Of a stretch of DNA of 64,000 bases, positions 1 to 12,500 are shown in pieces. The notes under the pieces are model-generated. The model saw only the letters and a program-made list of their open reading frames with translations, made no database searches and was not told where the DNA came from. The position numbers and the translations under genes were made by a program. The DNA is from Botryosphaeria dothidea. Its lineage: Eukaryota; Ascomycota; Dothideomycetes; Botryosphaeriales; Botryosphaeriaceae. Positions within the stretch are counted from its first letter, which is position 1. Every line of letters starts with the position of its first letter. The stretch covers positions 868,001 through 932,000 of the forward strand of contig WWBZ02000051.1 in assembly GCA_011503125.2 (NCBI GenBank), written 5' to 3'.

Positions 1-3000
1 CGCCCCTCTGTAGAAGAAACCTTGGGAGCTACATCAGTGACGTAACAGGCACGAACGGGACGATCCGGACGCAGGCGATTGAGTCGATGGCCGTACTCTG
101 GGACGTAGCAAGGGATCAAGTTTCTGACGGGCAATGGATATCAGTCACGCGGGAGAACTAGGACATTGCGGAGCCGCGGCGGAGTTAGCTGGAACTAGGG
201 CGAAAGCTGAGTTCGCGACAATTGGCGCGACTCAAGTCGGTTTCCAGCGGCCTTGGGGTATCTTGGAGAGGTGATGGATGGCGTGGAAGGGACAATAGCG
301 ATGGAAGAACTAAGAAGTTGGTGTGTCTTAGATGAGGTCTCGATGATGATCGTATTCGGAAGGGGAGCGGTTCCATTGGTGTCAGGATGACGAACATAAG
401 GTGTCCTACTCCTAGACGTCCTTTCTCAGTTAGAGCGGTTTCGGGTTTCTCCCCTTCTCTCCTTTCTCCCATCGCCGCGACTTGTAGTTCGACTTGTCTG
501 ACGCGCGTCTCGGAACATTGCGAACCAATCGCAGCGGATGTCGCGCTTGCGGCCGGGTTCCTGCGATTCCCGTCACTGCCGCGCCGTCGACTGCTTGTAC
601 TTTAATTTTGCGATCTATCTCTTCCCTCGTTTTTTCTGGGGCCGGTCGTTCCGCGGAAGGGAAGACCCTGCAGTGATGGAAGCGGGCAATGGAAATCAGA
701 GCAACTGAAACAGCTGGGCCAAAAAGTTGGCTGTTCCCTTTCGAGTGCCTATGTCGTGCATCATCGGAGGGACAGCCTCCGTACACGCACCGTGCCGTGC
801 CTTGCTTGCCTCTGAAAAGTGTAAAGCATGCGACGGTATGGATTATGCTTGATCCCTCCATGCCATTGCCTCCCGAGTCGGCCGGCGCAAATGTTTGATG
901 AGGTAGCGGCCCTGTTGATCCTGCTAAACCCGCGCCATGCCTGTCTATAGGAGCAAGCTGGCAGCAGCGAGAAGGCGTTTTGTCCGGCCATTATGCTTTG
1001 CAGATCCTCGATCGATTCCATTGCACACCCTGCCGGTGGCTGAACTCTGTTTACAAATGTATGCCTGCGTCCGAAATGCCATGTTTAGAAGGATTGTGAT
1101 AAGTCGTTAGGTTGCTTTTTTCGTGGCTGCTGATTGGCGCCGCCAGCCCCTTGGCGTGCATGCAGCCCTAGTAAAATGCTCCGAGTTCAACTTTCCCAGT
1201 GACCTCCGATGTGAGCAAGTTTGCCAGAATATGAGCCGAAGTGGAGCACCAGCCGGCGATTATTACCGCTGCAAGCCCAAAGCCTCAGCAGGCCACGATT
1301 AGGAAGCGCGGAAAACATCTTCAGTCGGCTGCAGCATTGCTTGCAAGGGAAATAGGAGTCGCTGTCACGTCAAAAGGAGATTTCGGCCCCCATGCGCGAT
1401 ATTCTCAGCAGAACGACGTTCGATAAGCGTTCGCTCAATTCGAAACAAACACAGGACAACTCGCGCCAAATACGACGTGTCTCACAGATAGGCAGATGAC
1501 CACAGACACTATTGGATCCCTGAGCGCTTCGCCATGACCAGTATGTCTCCCTCTCGCGGCCGATGGGAGACGCTGTCAGGCAGTCCAGGATCGGAACATC
1601 ACCGTCCCATGTTTCGGTCGAGTTCATGCCCGATCCGGCTCACCGCTCACGACGATGCTGAGTCGTCTGACGACGCCAGAACATGGGATTCGCGTTCACC
1701 TGACTCTCCTCAACATCTCCTGCCTCAGTTTGCCGAATCTCGCAGCGACCGGGCTATATCATCGGCGATCTTATAGAAGCGATTCAGGGACGGACGGATG
1801 ACCCATTCGAAAAAGGTGACGATCGTGCTTACCGCGGAGGGATGCGGGAGGACGTGCGAAGTGCAGAAAACGGAAGTAAAGCAAGGCGACGAGTTAGATG
1901 CGAGGAGCAGAGGACGAGAAAGGAGATGCAGAAGGAAGTAAAAGGAGAAAAGGAGTTGCGGCTGACCAGAGCAGGCTGGTAGGGGCATCCATGCCGGTCA
2001 ATGTCGAAGCAGAGACGCGCAGCTGGCCGCGGATTCGACCAGCAGCAGCGTCTGGTGGTGAAGGAGCATGGATCCGCGTTCTTTTCGAAGCTTCTCTTCG
2101 GGCCGGCTCGAAGGGCGGGCGGGCGGACTAAGGCGACGACCGCAGGATTCGTCTCTTGTGGCGAATCGTTCTGTAGGCGTGCTCAGGAGTCCGTCAGCGG
2201 AGGGTGAACACCAGGCGCTTATAGGGGCGTTGCCGAATCCGTCACCACGTGCATGCATGATCGCCTGTGATATATGGCCAGAGCTTGGTTGCAAATGAAA
2301 ATGAGACATTGACAACGCAGCAACACGCGGTCACAAGACCAGGCAAAAAGTCGGCACTTGGTGAACACGGGCAGGGCTTGGTGAGGCGGTCGCGAGATGG
2401 GCCGTCAGTGCGCCGCTCGTCATCCACCATGCGCCGGCTCTCATCACCAAGCCATTGTCAGCCCATCTCCAGCCCCGGCTGCGGCGGCACGGCTTATTTG
2501 CAGCGGCGGACGAGCCACCCGCGGCTATTTGGCACGCTCAACGTGCTGGCCAACCCGCCGCTGCGCCTCTGCTGTGCGGATCTGCCCCGGCGATCAGCTC
2601 AACCCTTCAAACTTCCGCAAACGGCAACACGCACGACATTGGCAGCCCGGGAGGCACGGAGAGAGACGGCGAGCTCGCGCCGCGGCGACGTCATCGCCGC
2701 CAGCACGGAGCGGGCCAGTGGCCTGGTGTTCGGCGCATGGTCTGGAAGGCGTCCCCCAGGCCCACTGCTGCATCTCGTCATGGCCGTGGGCACAGCTTCG
2801 ACGTGACGAGAGCCACAGCAGAGGACAGCCAACCGGTGAGCCTGAAAAGAGTCAGAGTGCGTGCTTCACCGCTCTTTATTTGCAAACATCGACCCACCAC
2901 CGCTCCCGCAGCACCTCACGAGTGCCACCCAGCGACACCGCCCACCGCAAAAGCCGCCCAGCGGCGTGCAGGGTGCAACTGACCCGCAGAGCCTCCAGCT

Positions 3001-3100
3001 TCCTCCAGGCGTCTTCCCTGCCGGCCCGGACCGTTATCTGCGGAACAATGCAACCACTGAATCCTAACATGCCCTTCGCATCCCAGGGGCGCGTGCAGCA
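1..3100. other. Gene-poor stretch, no supportable gene
   Basis: Open frames here are short, overlap in several frames, and are rich in Arg, Ser, Pro and Cys, as expected of GC-rich non-coding sequence. I see no family motif, no splice-joined frame and no RNA gene. Confidence 0.6.
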
Positions 3101-4610
3101 GCCCTCAGGTCGCCCGTGCCCGTGCCGACTGATCACATTCCTTCCTTACCACCAATGCCCCGATCCAGCACTTTCTCCACGTCCGAATTCATGCGAGATG
3201 TCCCGCGCCGCTGCCTGCCCCCGTCCGCCGCCTCACTTCTCCCTCCGGCCTTCTAAGCTGCTGAGCCCGCTTCAAATACCCTGATTCTTCACACGGGGAC
3301 CACAAGCGAGAGCGCTCCCCGTCCCGCTCCTTCCCGTGCCGCCCGCTCTTGCCGTGCCGTAGCCCGCTAGCCAAAGTTGCCTTGCGCGTCGTCATTCCTT
3401 TCCCCATCCATCCACCGCATTGCGTGCCCTCCACCCCATCTGTTGCTATTTCCAGTCCCGACACCATCTCTTCTTGCGCCCATCGCCGTGGGAACTCCCC
3501 GAAAGCCATGTGGCCACGCGCCCTACGGACGGAGCGGCTCGCCTATCCCATGCGCCGTCCCGCACATCCGTAAACCACTGATTTGAGCGAGGGGAACAAG
3601 GCGAAACAGCTTTGCCCTTCGCTCACCATGACCGCCATTGTCATCATCGTGACTTCGCCACACGCAAATGCTACAGCCGGGCCCCCAGCCCACGAGCTGC
3701 CGCTTGCCGCAGCACGGCTTACCAAAGGGAAGCTCGAGCACCGCAAGCTGAATGTCCGTTCAGAAACCCTCCCCTCCGCCGCCTCCCCTCTCATCATATC
3801 TCAACAAGAAGGATTGGCCGCCTGTGCCCGCAGCACCGACAACCTGCAGCACAGTGCCCCCTCCCTCCCTCTCCCATCTCTTCAGCCCAGCGGCGCCAGA
3901 ACCAACGGAGCACGAGGGAACGGACGTGAGTCCCACACACCGCCTCCCGCCCCCGGTCGTTCTCTCCTCGGACGAAGCCCACAGCGCACGCGCGCGCACG
4001 AACGCGCACACAGACACAGGAAAAAAAAGTCCCGGATACACACAACCCAAGTCAGGCCCCCGCCGAGCACGAGGCAAGCTCAAAACACGCACGCGCGCGC
4101 GTTGACGCACACTCCACCCCGTCAGTTCAGAAGCGTCCCTGCGTTGCTTGCTGCTGTTGGTCCGGTCAATGCCTTCTCTCCCCACCGCCCGTGCGCGCAA
4201 CCTGTTGCTCACACCGTCTGTGTGTCCGTCTCTCCGTCATGCACATGCCGGCTCGTTGCGAAAGGGCAAAAAACCGTCGGTGGTTACGGAGCGGGGCAGA
4301 CCCTCACTATCTTTTTCTCGTCATCATTAAACCATCAGGACTCCGCTATCGCCCGCCGCCCGCCCACACCCGTTGTTTTACCATGCCCTGCTCTTTTTTT
4401 TTCGAACGTGCCCTTTCCCTCCGGCCTATAGACAACCGTGCGCACCGAATCTCCGATCGTTCGATAGCCAGTCACAGATCTGACGTGGCACTTGGGGCAA
4501 AATTGGACTGCCCTTCGCGCGTTTTATGCCTGTGCATTTTTGGCTTCTCTTCCCTGTTCTTCTGTGCCTCTCCGTCTTTCCCTTGTCACTCTTAAAGGGC
4601 AATCTTAAGA
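3100..4610 (+). other. Pyrimidine-rich stretch, possible plus-strand leader or non-coding transcript
   Basis: The plus strand is strongly C+T rich with CACA-type runs and ends in TTCTCTTCCCTGTTC-like sequence. This is the composition seen just upstream of and within fungal 5' leaders. No convincing protein follows on the plus strand, so it may be a leader of an unrecognised or non-coding transcript. This is inference from composition only. Confidence 0.3.
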
Positions 4611-5170
4611 CTTGTCAAAGATTCCAGTTGTAAGGTTCCATCTATTGGCTGTCGCTCGTCGAAGATGAGGTATCCGACAAGCATATGACATTGTTGCTTG
4701 CCATATTCGTCGATCGTGTGCCTTTTATGCTGGTTGTCGTTTTGCAATTGGTTCCATCCTGCGTCACTTGCTTCTGCGCGCCTTGCTACCAGATTAGGCC
4801 AGAGACGGTCGGCTCCGTAAACGAGAACCGAGAGTGGTGGCCGTTTTGTGGTAGGGTATTGTAGGCGACTAATTCCTTGACTTTAAACCCGCAAAGCATC
4901 TCTTTCTGTCTTTCATCTCCCACCCCGCACGAGCCCCTGCCGCCGCACAAAGCGGACTTGTCGGAGACGAGAGGAACGGCACGTGCCACAATGCGTACTA
5001 CGGACGAAGTACGTGCGTTCGGGCTAACGAAAGTGATGCTCGGCGGTGAGCGAAAGTCGCAGATGACGGAGAGGCAAGGCAGAAGAGTGTCTGTGTTTAC
5101 CGATGTAGGCGTGCGGGCCGCCGCGCTGCAGGCGATGCATGGGGTTTCTCGTCGACTCCTCACATACACG

Positions 5171-5173
<3 letters not shown>

Positions 5174-5206
<33 letters not shown>
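5174..5206. repeat. (TC)n microsatellite
   Basis: An uninterrupted TC dinucleotide run of about 33 nt. Read on the minus strand it encodes an Arg-Glu repeat in a spurious open frame. Confidence 0.95.
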
Positions 5207-5208
<2 letters not shown>

Positions 5209-6959
5209 TTCCTCTTTCCCGCATCATATCCTGATTCTCTTTCTGGTTTTCCCCTTGGCTCGGTTGGGCGTGCAACAATGACGAATGTCTGACGTGAAAC
5301 AAGGACCGCGCCGTCCGCGTAGTTTGTTGATGGGTGATGGTAGGAGCAGTGGTGATCATAGTGGTTCCTTGGTCCGTGTGATCATCCAATGAGGGGGCCA
5401 TGCGAACACGGGGCGGACCATGGACTTTCCTTGGTGCCTTTCGCCCGCTTCTGCGCCTGCTGTGCCGTACAGGCACATCACGGCCCGCTGCAGGAATGCG
5501 GAAAACGTGCGCCGCATGCACCACTAAGGGGTTCGTCAACTGATTAGTGAAAGGCAACAATGACGAGAATATCTGGTGATGGTTATGCGGGGGTAGGAGT
5601 CTTTGCGGATTGCTGACCTCTGTTTTTCGGGTGGCTCCGTTCAACCATCAAAGGAGCGCTAGGCCTTCCGCGTCGGGAATAGGGAGAAGGGAATTAAACG
5701 CCTCTCCATAAACTTTAGCTTTCTAACGTTAGACATGTCTTTTGTAGTTATTTTTAGTCAAAGGAAAGAGGCATACGGGATCTGGAGAAAGGTTGATAAG
5801 ACAAGGACGCTTTCCATCAATGGAAACAGGTCCGGTCGGAGTGGGCTCCGGCTACCAAAACGGAGACGGCAGCCTGCATAGCCAGGGGAGTCGTCCAGTT
5901 AACGTGCGTGTCTTAGCCGTACTGACACTACGGTCCGAGCCGTTCCTGCCTTCATACCCACGTTCACCAAAGACATCGTCTCGCAATTTGCTGATCGTTT
6001 TAGATTCTGTAACATTGGAGCACACCGTATTGCTGCAAAATACTCTTGCTGTAACAGTCTTGTTGTAACAGGCTGTATCTGTCGACCAGTCAACGAATCC
6101 CGCCGTGTCTCAGAAAAGGCTTGCAAAACGACGGAACGCGTGGAGAAATGAGCACAGAGTCATGAACAGAAAACCCAAGAACAGTGTCAACCAGCGCGGG
6201 AACGTGTAGTCAAGGAGACAAAGCTCCCTATTGATGAACTGTATGCTTGCTGCGGAAAAGAAGACATACGCAAAAAACCAAAAAGCCAACCGAAATTGCA
6301 AACAGTAACAATTTTTTGTTCAGACAGCCACCCAGGATTGAGAGATTCTTTGCAGACCAGAAAAAAAAAAAGACATCAGCCGCCCATACAGAAACGACAG
6401 AGTTCTAACCCTTGCCAAAAAACAGAAAATGTGAGTTGAAAAATTCGTCTCAAACTCGTAAAGCTTCATCATCACTCTCTCGAGGGAAATGGAGATTCAC
6501 AAGGAGAAGAGGAATAGGAGAAATAATCTGGAAACATCTCCCATCAAATCGTCATCATCACCGAAAACCGAGAAAGGTGTTCGGAGGAGGGAAAGGAGAA
6601 GAAAGAGATAAGAGTGAATCCCAGCAATTCGTGTTTTTGGTTCCCAGCTGAGAAGAAATACCTCGATGTCTAATTACAAGGGTTGGGTTGAGGCGCACTA
6701 AAACAGCAAAACAGATCCGGAAACGACAGGATATCGAGGCTCGCTTTTGCTCGCAACCATCCGAAGGGGGAATCTCCAGATAAAAAGAAAAATCGCCGAG
6801 ACCTCGCAGTAAAAGCATGATGGAAAAAAAGCAGAAATAGCCGCCCGAGATGTTATGAGGACTTGATGCAGGAAAACCAAGGATAAAAGGCAGAGGAACA
6901 AAGGGCAATCGACGTATAGAATCCGCTCAAGTCACCGCCTGCACTGCAGTGAGCGCGGA

Positions 6960-6981
6960 CCCGGTACACCAATGTACCGGG
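6960..6981. repeat. Perfect 9-bp inverted repeat with 4-nt loop
   Basis: CCCGGTACA, loop CCAA, TGTACCGGG. It lies about 210 nt past the stop codon of the minus-strand transcription factor gene, so it could be a hairpin in its 3' UTR or a palindromic protein-binding site. Confidence 0.8.
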
Positions 6982-7188
6982 AGGAAGACGGTGCTGAGGA
7001 AATTATGGCTCGATGGAATCCGAGTAATTTTGCCCGACACCTGTAAGACCGAAAATCGTTTTCATAGCGAGCTCCTCGTGTAGCGCAGCCAGCCGAGAAC
7101 CAGCTCCTTGCCGCTGCTGCTTCGAAAGGTTAGGAGTGTTCGTCGCTCGTATATCTTCGCCGTTCGATTCGTCAACTTCTCTCATCCT

Positions 7189-8627
7189 TCACATTCCTCT
7201 GCGGTTGAGAGCGTTGAGCATGTCAGCGTCCGCAGCACTCCTGCCGCCCGAGTCACCTCCGCTGACCATGTCAGAGATGCGCATTCCGGCTCTTGAACTG
7301 CCGGTGGCAGGAGTCCCACCTGCTGCTGAAGTCGGCGGCGGTGGCGGTGGCGTCCTTCCGTCATTCCTCAAAGGCAAGTTTGCCGGAGGCCTCAGAGTGG
7401 TGTCACTGGTATACGTGTACGCACTCCCGCCCGGAGTGCTCGGCGCTCCCTGCGTGTGAGGGCTGCTGCTTGCACGGCTGGGGTCGTAGGAGTAAGTGGA
7501 CTGAGGGCTGGATCGGCGAGGAGGCTGAGGAGCGTAGTACGGCTGCTGGGGCGGAGGAGCAGACGGATAAGAAGCATTGGAGGATGCTGGAGAGGCAGCA
7601 GCCGGTGTTAGAGCGGTCGGGTCAGGATACGTATACTCAGGCGGTCCGCTGGCGCGATGATTGGGAAGCTGTGATGCGGCTGCGGGATTCGGCGGGGGAA
7701 GAGTGGGCGTGTGAGGCTCGGTGGTGGGGCGCTTCCGGCCGCTCGCATCACGGCTTCGATCATCGTAGCCCGGGGCCGCCGGGGGAGGCGGGTAGGCATG
7801 ACCCGGGGCAGAATACGGACCTGTTGGGCTGGGCAACGGGTAGCCCGGCTGAGGGTGAGGCGGACGGTAGCCGGCGTCAGGCGGCTGCTGTGTGGAGGGA
7901 GGCAATGGCTGGCCGTAGGCGCCGTACAGCGGCGGTGGTGCGCCAGCACCCCGCCAGACGGTGTGGGCAGGCACGAAGGCCTGGGTCTGTGCCGAGACGG
8001 GCGTGAAGATGCATTCTTGCGAGAAACGGACGCAGTTGGTGCAACGGCCGTCCTCAGAAGCCTCGAAGCCAGAGCAGCGAATCTAGTGTGTCCGTGTCAG
8101 CGATTGAGGGAGCAGGACGGTGCTGGAAGGCGAGCGGAGTGTACCTTGCGCCGTCTGCAGTAGCGGCAGGCGATGGCGGTGCGCTGCCTGGGAGCGGGCT
8201 GGTGCTGCTGGTACATGTGCGGCGGCGGTTGTCTGTAGGGATCGGGCGGAGGAGGGCCGGGATACATCTGGTGCGGCGCCGGGAGGCGGTAGGGCTGCTG
8301 CTGTTGTAGGGACGTCATGTCGGGCCGCGGGTCGTTGGTGGGCGGAGGGAGCGTGTGCGACTGCGAGCGAAGAGGTTAGGAGAATCTTGTACGACTTGGG
8401 GCAGCTGGGGATCGACGTACCGGAGGCGGTGGAGGCGGGTATGCACCGTTGGAGGGCTGGGGCGACGACTGCGGCGGGTGCGGGTGAGCCCAGTGCGACT
8501 GCGCGTTGGGCGGCGGCGGCGGAGGGGCGCCGTTGGCGGGTTGGGTCGAGGGCGAGTGCCAGGAGTTGGAGTGGTGGTGGTGCTGCTGCGACGGATGCTG
8601 CGTGCCGCCAGTGTGTGGAGGGTACAT
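7189..8627 (-). CDS. Zn(2)Cys(6) fungal-type transcription factor, proline-rich
   Basis: Three exons (8627-8421, 8360-8145, 8082-7189) give 438 residues. Both introns (8361-8420, 8083-8144) start GTAC, end AG and are in phase 0. The zinc binuclear cluster is complete: CRYCRRRK, intron, then IRC, GRCTNC and SQEC, with cysteines at about 134, 137, 144, 155, 158 and 165 (spacing C-x2-C-x6-C-x10-C-x2-C-x6-C). Residues 1-130 and about 170-400 are low-complexity Pro/Gln/Ser/Tyr. The C-terminus ends in DMLNALNRRGM, which looks like a conserved short motif. No fungal middle-homology domain is visible, so this is a compact regulator of unknown target. The start is the ATG at 8627; a second in-frame ATG lies at 8318. 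It is an isolated gene with long empty flanks. Confidence 0.85.
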
Positions 8628-9097
8628 TGGGCGTTTTTGAGGAGGGCCCGCGGGTGCCGAGAGAGCCTGTTTTCAGGCGTGTGTCATCGCCTGCGGCGCG
8701 AAGGGAGAGTCGCACAAAGAGCCGGGCCGCGTGGGAGGGAGGCTGCTGCAGGGCCGAGGAGGCTTCGAGGCAGTGCAGGCAGGCGCGGTCCTGGGGGTGC
8801 GCGGCGATCTGCTTATGATTCGAAAGCCGAGCTGGGGTGCGTCAGGCGGTCGCGGTGCTGCGAAGGGTCGAGGTGGATGCAAGCTGCGCCCAGTTAATAG
8901 GAGACGAGCGAGGAAGACGTCCCGGCAGCGGGGCTCTGGCGCCTTTAGAGAGCGGATGCTCCCAGCTCCCACACTTCAGTTGGGCCGTCGACGCTAAAGG
9001 CGGGTGCGGTGCGGTGGCTCAGTGCATGCCCTTGCCGAGCGCTAGGTCAAATGAGCGCGCTGCGGAAGAGCCCGTTGGGTGACTCGGCTCTGTGCCT

Positions 9098-9126
9098 GGC
9101 GGCGGCGGCGGCGGCGGCGGCGGCGG
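9098..9126. repeat. (GGC)n microsatellite
   Basis: A run of about nine to ten GGC triplets in non-coding sequence upstream of the transcription factor gene. Confidence 0.9.
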
Positions 9127-9506
9127 GCGGGCCAAGGGAGTCTGGCTGCCCGCCTGTGCTCGTTTCTCGCCGCGAACCTTAACGCGCCAGGCTGCCAATT
9201 AGTCAGTGGGCGCCGCGAACCGTGGGTGCGCGCTGGGCCGTGGCAGCGATCACCGGCCAGGAAGCGCGCATGCAGCTAGGGAGGCAGCCCGCCGCGCCAG
9301 GGTAAGGAGCGAGGGCCTCACAGTGCGGCTTGCCACGCGAGCGACCATTATCCGCCCCCGGCAGCTGCGGCGATCTGCTCCCAAGCCCGCGCCCACCGCA
9401 AAATTTGCGAGCCCGCCAGGCCGCCTGCTTGAATCAAATATACAGGGCTGTTCCCTGCGCGCGCTGCCTGCCCGCCAGCCAGCGCGAGCCAGCACTGCAG
9501 CCCGAC

Positions 9507-9539
9507 CGCCTCCTGCCCGCCTCCTGCCCGCCTCCTGCC
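9507..9539. repeat. 11-bp tandem repeat, three copies
   Basis: Three exact head-to-tail copies of CGCCTCCTGCC. Confidence 0.9.
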
Positions 9540-12500
9540 CAAAAGCTGACGCGAGCAGCGGCGCTTTCGCCAGATCAGCAGCAGCTCTCTGCCGTGCTGG
9601 AGGTCACGCTCCCTAGCCGCCGCGCGCGGGACAACCCGAAGAGACCGCCTGCGTATCGCGACAACGTCCCCACCCCTCCCGTCCTGCACGCTGCCCTCCA
9701 TTAGCGCGTCCCTCGGAGATGACAGAGTATAAGAAAAAGACGGCCCCGTTAAGACCACACCAGCCAAGCCCGCCCCTCGTACGATGACGGATGGAGCTGC
9801 AGAGAGACACAGAGAGAGGCACAGAAGAGAAGGCACGCTCATGCTCGTGACGTGACGGCCTTCCCTGCTGCCATGCTCTCGCGGACACGAGAGATATTCA
9901 TCACCACCTCCTGAGCGCGTCATATCGAGGCCAGCGATATAGAGCCCGAGCACACACAATCCCAACCCCCCAACACGTTCCCCTTGTCCCAAGCGCCGCT
10001 AGCCGCTAAGCAGGCGGGAGAATTTTCTGGAAAACGAACGTGCGCCTGTCCGAGGTTTCCCTTTAACGACGGCCAGCGTTCCAGAATGTTGCTCCATTGG
10101 ACACCTGTCACACTCCTGCCAAACTTCCCCCAACCATCGCAGAAATTCGCCGAGCGGCGCGCGCAGTTATTTGGCATCTGGTTTGATTCGGCCCTCCTCA
10201 ACCCAAAAGCGGTTCACGCTCGTCGGTTCCTCCGTTCCGGTCCCCTTCCCCAGCGTGGCGCGCTAGGAGCTGGCCGTCTGCCAGGTTCCCGTCAACCACG
10301 GATGGCCCGGCGGGCGAAGGGGGCCGGAGGGGCGGCCAGATCCTGGCTCTCCCGAGCGCGGAAGACCTGCAGCGTGCAGCCGTCCGCAAGGTTACGTTTC
10401 GATTGCTTCTAGTCGACGCAAAGACGCGGCTGACAGCGGGCCAGCAACGCTCGACGCCACCGCGCCCGAAGCCATTTCGACGGTCGAAGCTGGCAATCGT
10501 GAGACCGCGTACGTGGCAGGGGAACCGAGCGCAGAGGGCAGGATGTTACCCGTTTCAGCCGTCCGCAAACCGCCATCCTGGTCAACGGGATGCCCGAAGA
10601 CGATGGAGAATGGGGAAAGAAAAAAAATGGAGAGAGAAAAAAAGGAGAAGCCGTCCGGCTCGGCGCCGCTCTGGAGATGACATGCTCTTCGCGCGCGTGG
10701 ACCGGGGGCTGTGCAGTAGGGCTGGCAATCCTCGAACTCTGGCTGGCTGCAGCGCTGAGATGGTGCCGTGGGCTAGCAGCGAGCCATCGCCGCGCGGCCT
10801 TGGATGCGGTCACCTGCGAGACGCACGGCGGGCTGAGGCGGCGGGCGATGGCCGTCATATCCCGGGCAACCTACTCCCATAACACGCGTAGTGAGGTGTG
10901 TGAGAAGCGAGCTTTGCCGCGCGATTGGGTGCCGCGCTCGCTGCTGGCCTGCCCAATGCGCGGCCGGCGTTGCAGACCCCAATTAATGGCGCGCACGCTG
11001 AACCTGGAGAGACGACGGGCACGGCAAGACGAAGGGCGACGGCTAGAGGGAAAAAAAACGGATCGAGACCTGCGCCAACAAGGCAGCCCGCCCGGCGAGC
11101 CCGTCTGCCCGCTGCCCGCGCCGCGGCCGATGCAGGCATCCGAAGCGGTAGCGCGGATAGCAATCGCCTCTAGAAACAGAGGTCATGACGTACCCAATGC
11201 CTCTACGAAGGCGCAGCCAAAAGGTCCGAGGGGAGGGATGAGCGCGGCAGCGGCTGGCGTGGAGACCCTCGCCTGGGAGCGAGCGTAACGAACCTTCTGC
11301 GTCCAGGCCAGCTGAGCAGCTGGAATGGACCCGATTGCAAACAGGCCCGCTGCCGCCGTTGATTCGTGGAGCCGCTACGCAGGAAAACAGCCCAGTGGCC
11401 GCTTGCCAGCACAAGCGCAGCACTCAGATGAGCTGGAAGAAGAAAAAAAAAATTCTTCGTTATGCTTTGTTCATGATCATTATCCACACACACCAACCAC
11501 ACTTCGATACCCAGCTCCAGCAATCCCCCATGCCCTCGCCCACCGCCCTATGCGTGCCGGCCGGCCGCCGTCCCGCAGCTGCAGAATCGCCCGGCGCGGA
11601 GCGGCCGTCAGCCCCAGCGCAGCGCGAAGCGCCCTGCCGCACCACCATGGCCCCGGTGATGACGGGGCCTTGGAGCGAGCTTGCCTGGCGAGGTCAGCAT
11701 GAAAGCGGACGAAGGCATTGCAAAAAAAAAAGCCTTGGGTGATCACCGCTTCCGCGCCCCGGAGCAATCTCCTGTGTGGGCGAGCACGACAGCCTTCGAT
11801 CGGGCTAGCCCGCTGCTGCCGGCCGTGCCAATGCAATGCTCGTGTGCCCGCTTAGCCCTCTCTCAGCGTGGCTGTGCCTCACGGACAGCCGTATCGCAAC
11901 CGGCTGACCACTCGAGCGTGCGCGATGTGTGACGATGAATGATGACCGGCGGGAGGCACGGAGGATGAGGGCCGATGCGGCGATGGTCGATTGGGGGAGC
12001 GAAGGGGCCACCATGCAGAGTGCGGATGCGCGGGAAGGACATGGATGCCGGCGTGCGAAGCGGCGAACGGTGCGTTTGTGGACGAGCCAGTGGTAGTGGC
12101 AGAGGCGACGACATCATGCCAGGTCAGAAGATCCCAAGCGATCATCGCGGAGTTCCCGTCAGCCCTCTGTCGCTGGCTGGCTGGGTGCGGCGCGATACGG
12201 TTGATGACTGCTGCGCCGCTCCCCACACCCATAACCTTTTTCCCAGCCGGGCACCCTTCGCGACGCTTCTCTCGCCCTTCGTCTTCCTTCCCTCCTTGCT
12301 CTGTGCGTCAATTGGTGCTGCCACTTGATGATGATGGTGGCGGAGGCGGCCGCGACGGCGCGCGCCCACAAACGCGTCACATGCAGCTTTAGTGAGCAAA
12401 GAAGCGCACGTTCGAGCGTCAGCAAGCTTTGAGTAGCCTGTCCGGCTGCCAGCAGCGGACCGTATCCTCTAGCGACCGAGGTAAGGCACGCACCAGGGCA

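Larger units (their letters stand above)
4611..7188. other. Intergenic, downstream of the Zn2Cys6 gene
   Basis: No supportable gene. It holds a TC microsatellite at 5174-5206 and a perfect inverted repeat at 6960-6981. It presumably includes the 3' UTR of the minus-strand transcription factor ending at 7189. Confidence 0.55.

Noticed and set aside
2397..3284. 295-codon plus-strand frame
   Set aside because: It overlaps two other frames of about 175-180 codons, is rich in Arg/Ser/Pro/Cys without domains, and lies in GC-rich DNA where long chance frames are common.
5171..5644. 157-codon minus frame ending in an Arg-Glu repeat
   Set aside because: The repeat comes from a TC microsatellite; the rest has no motif.
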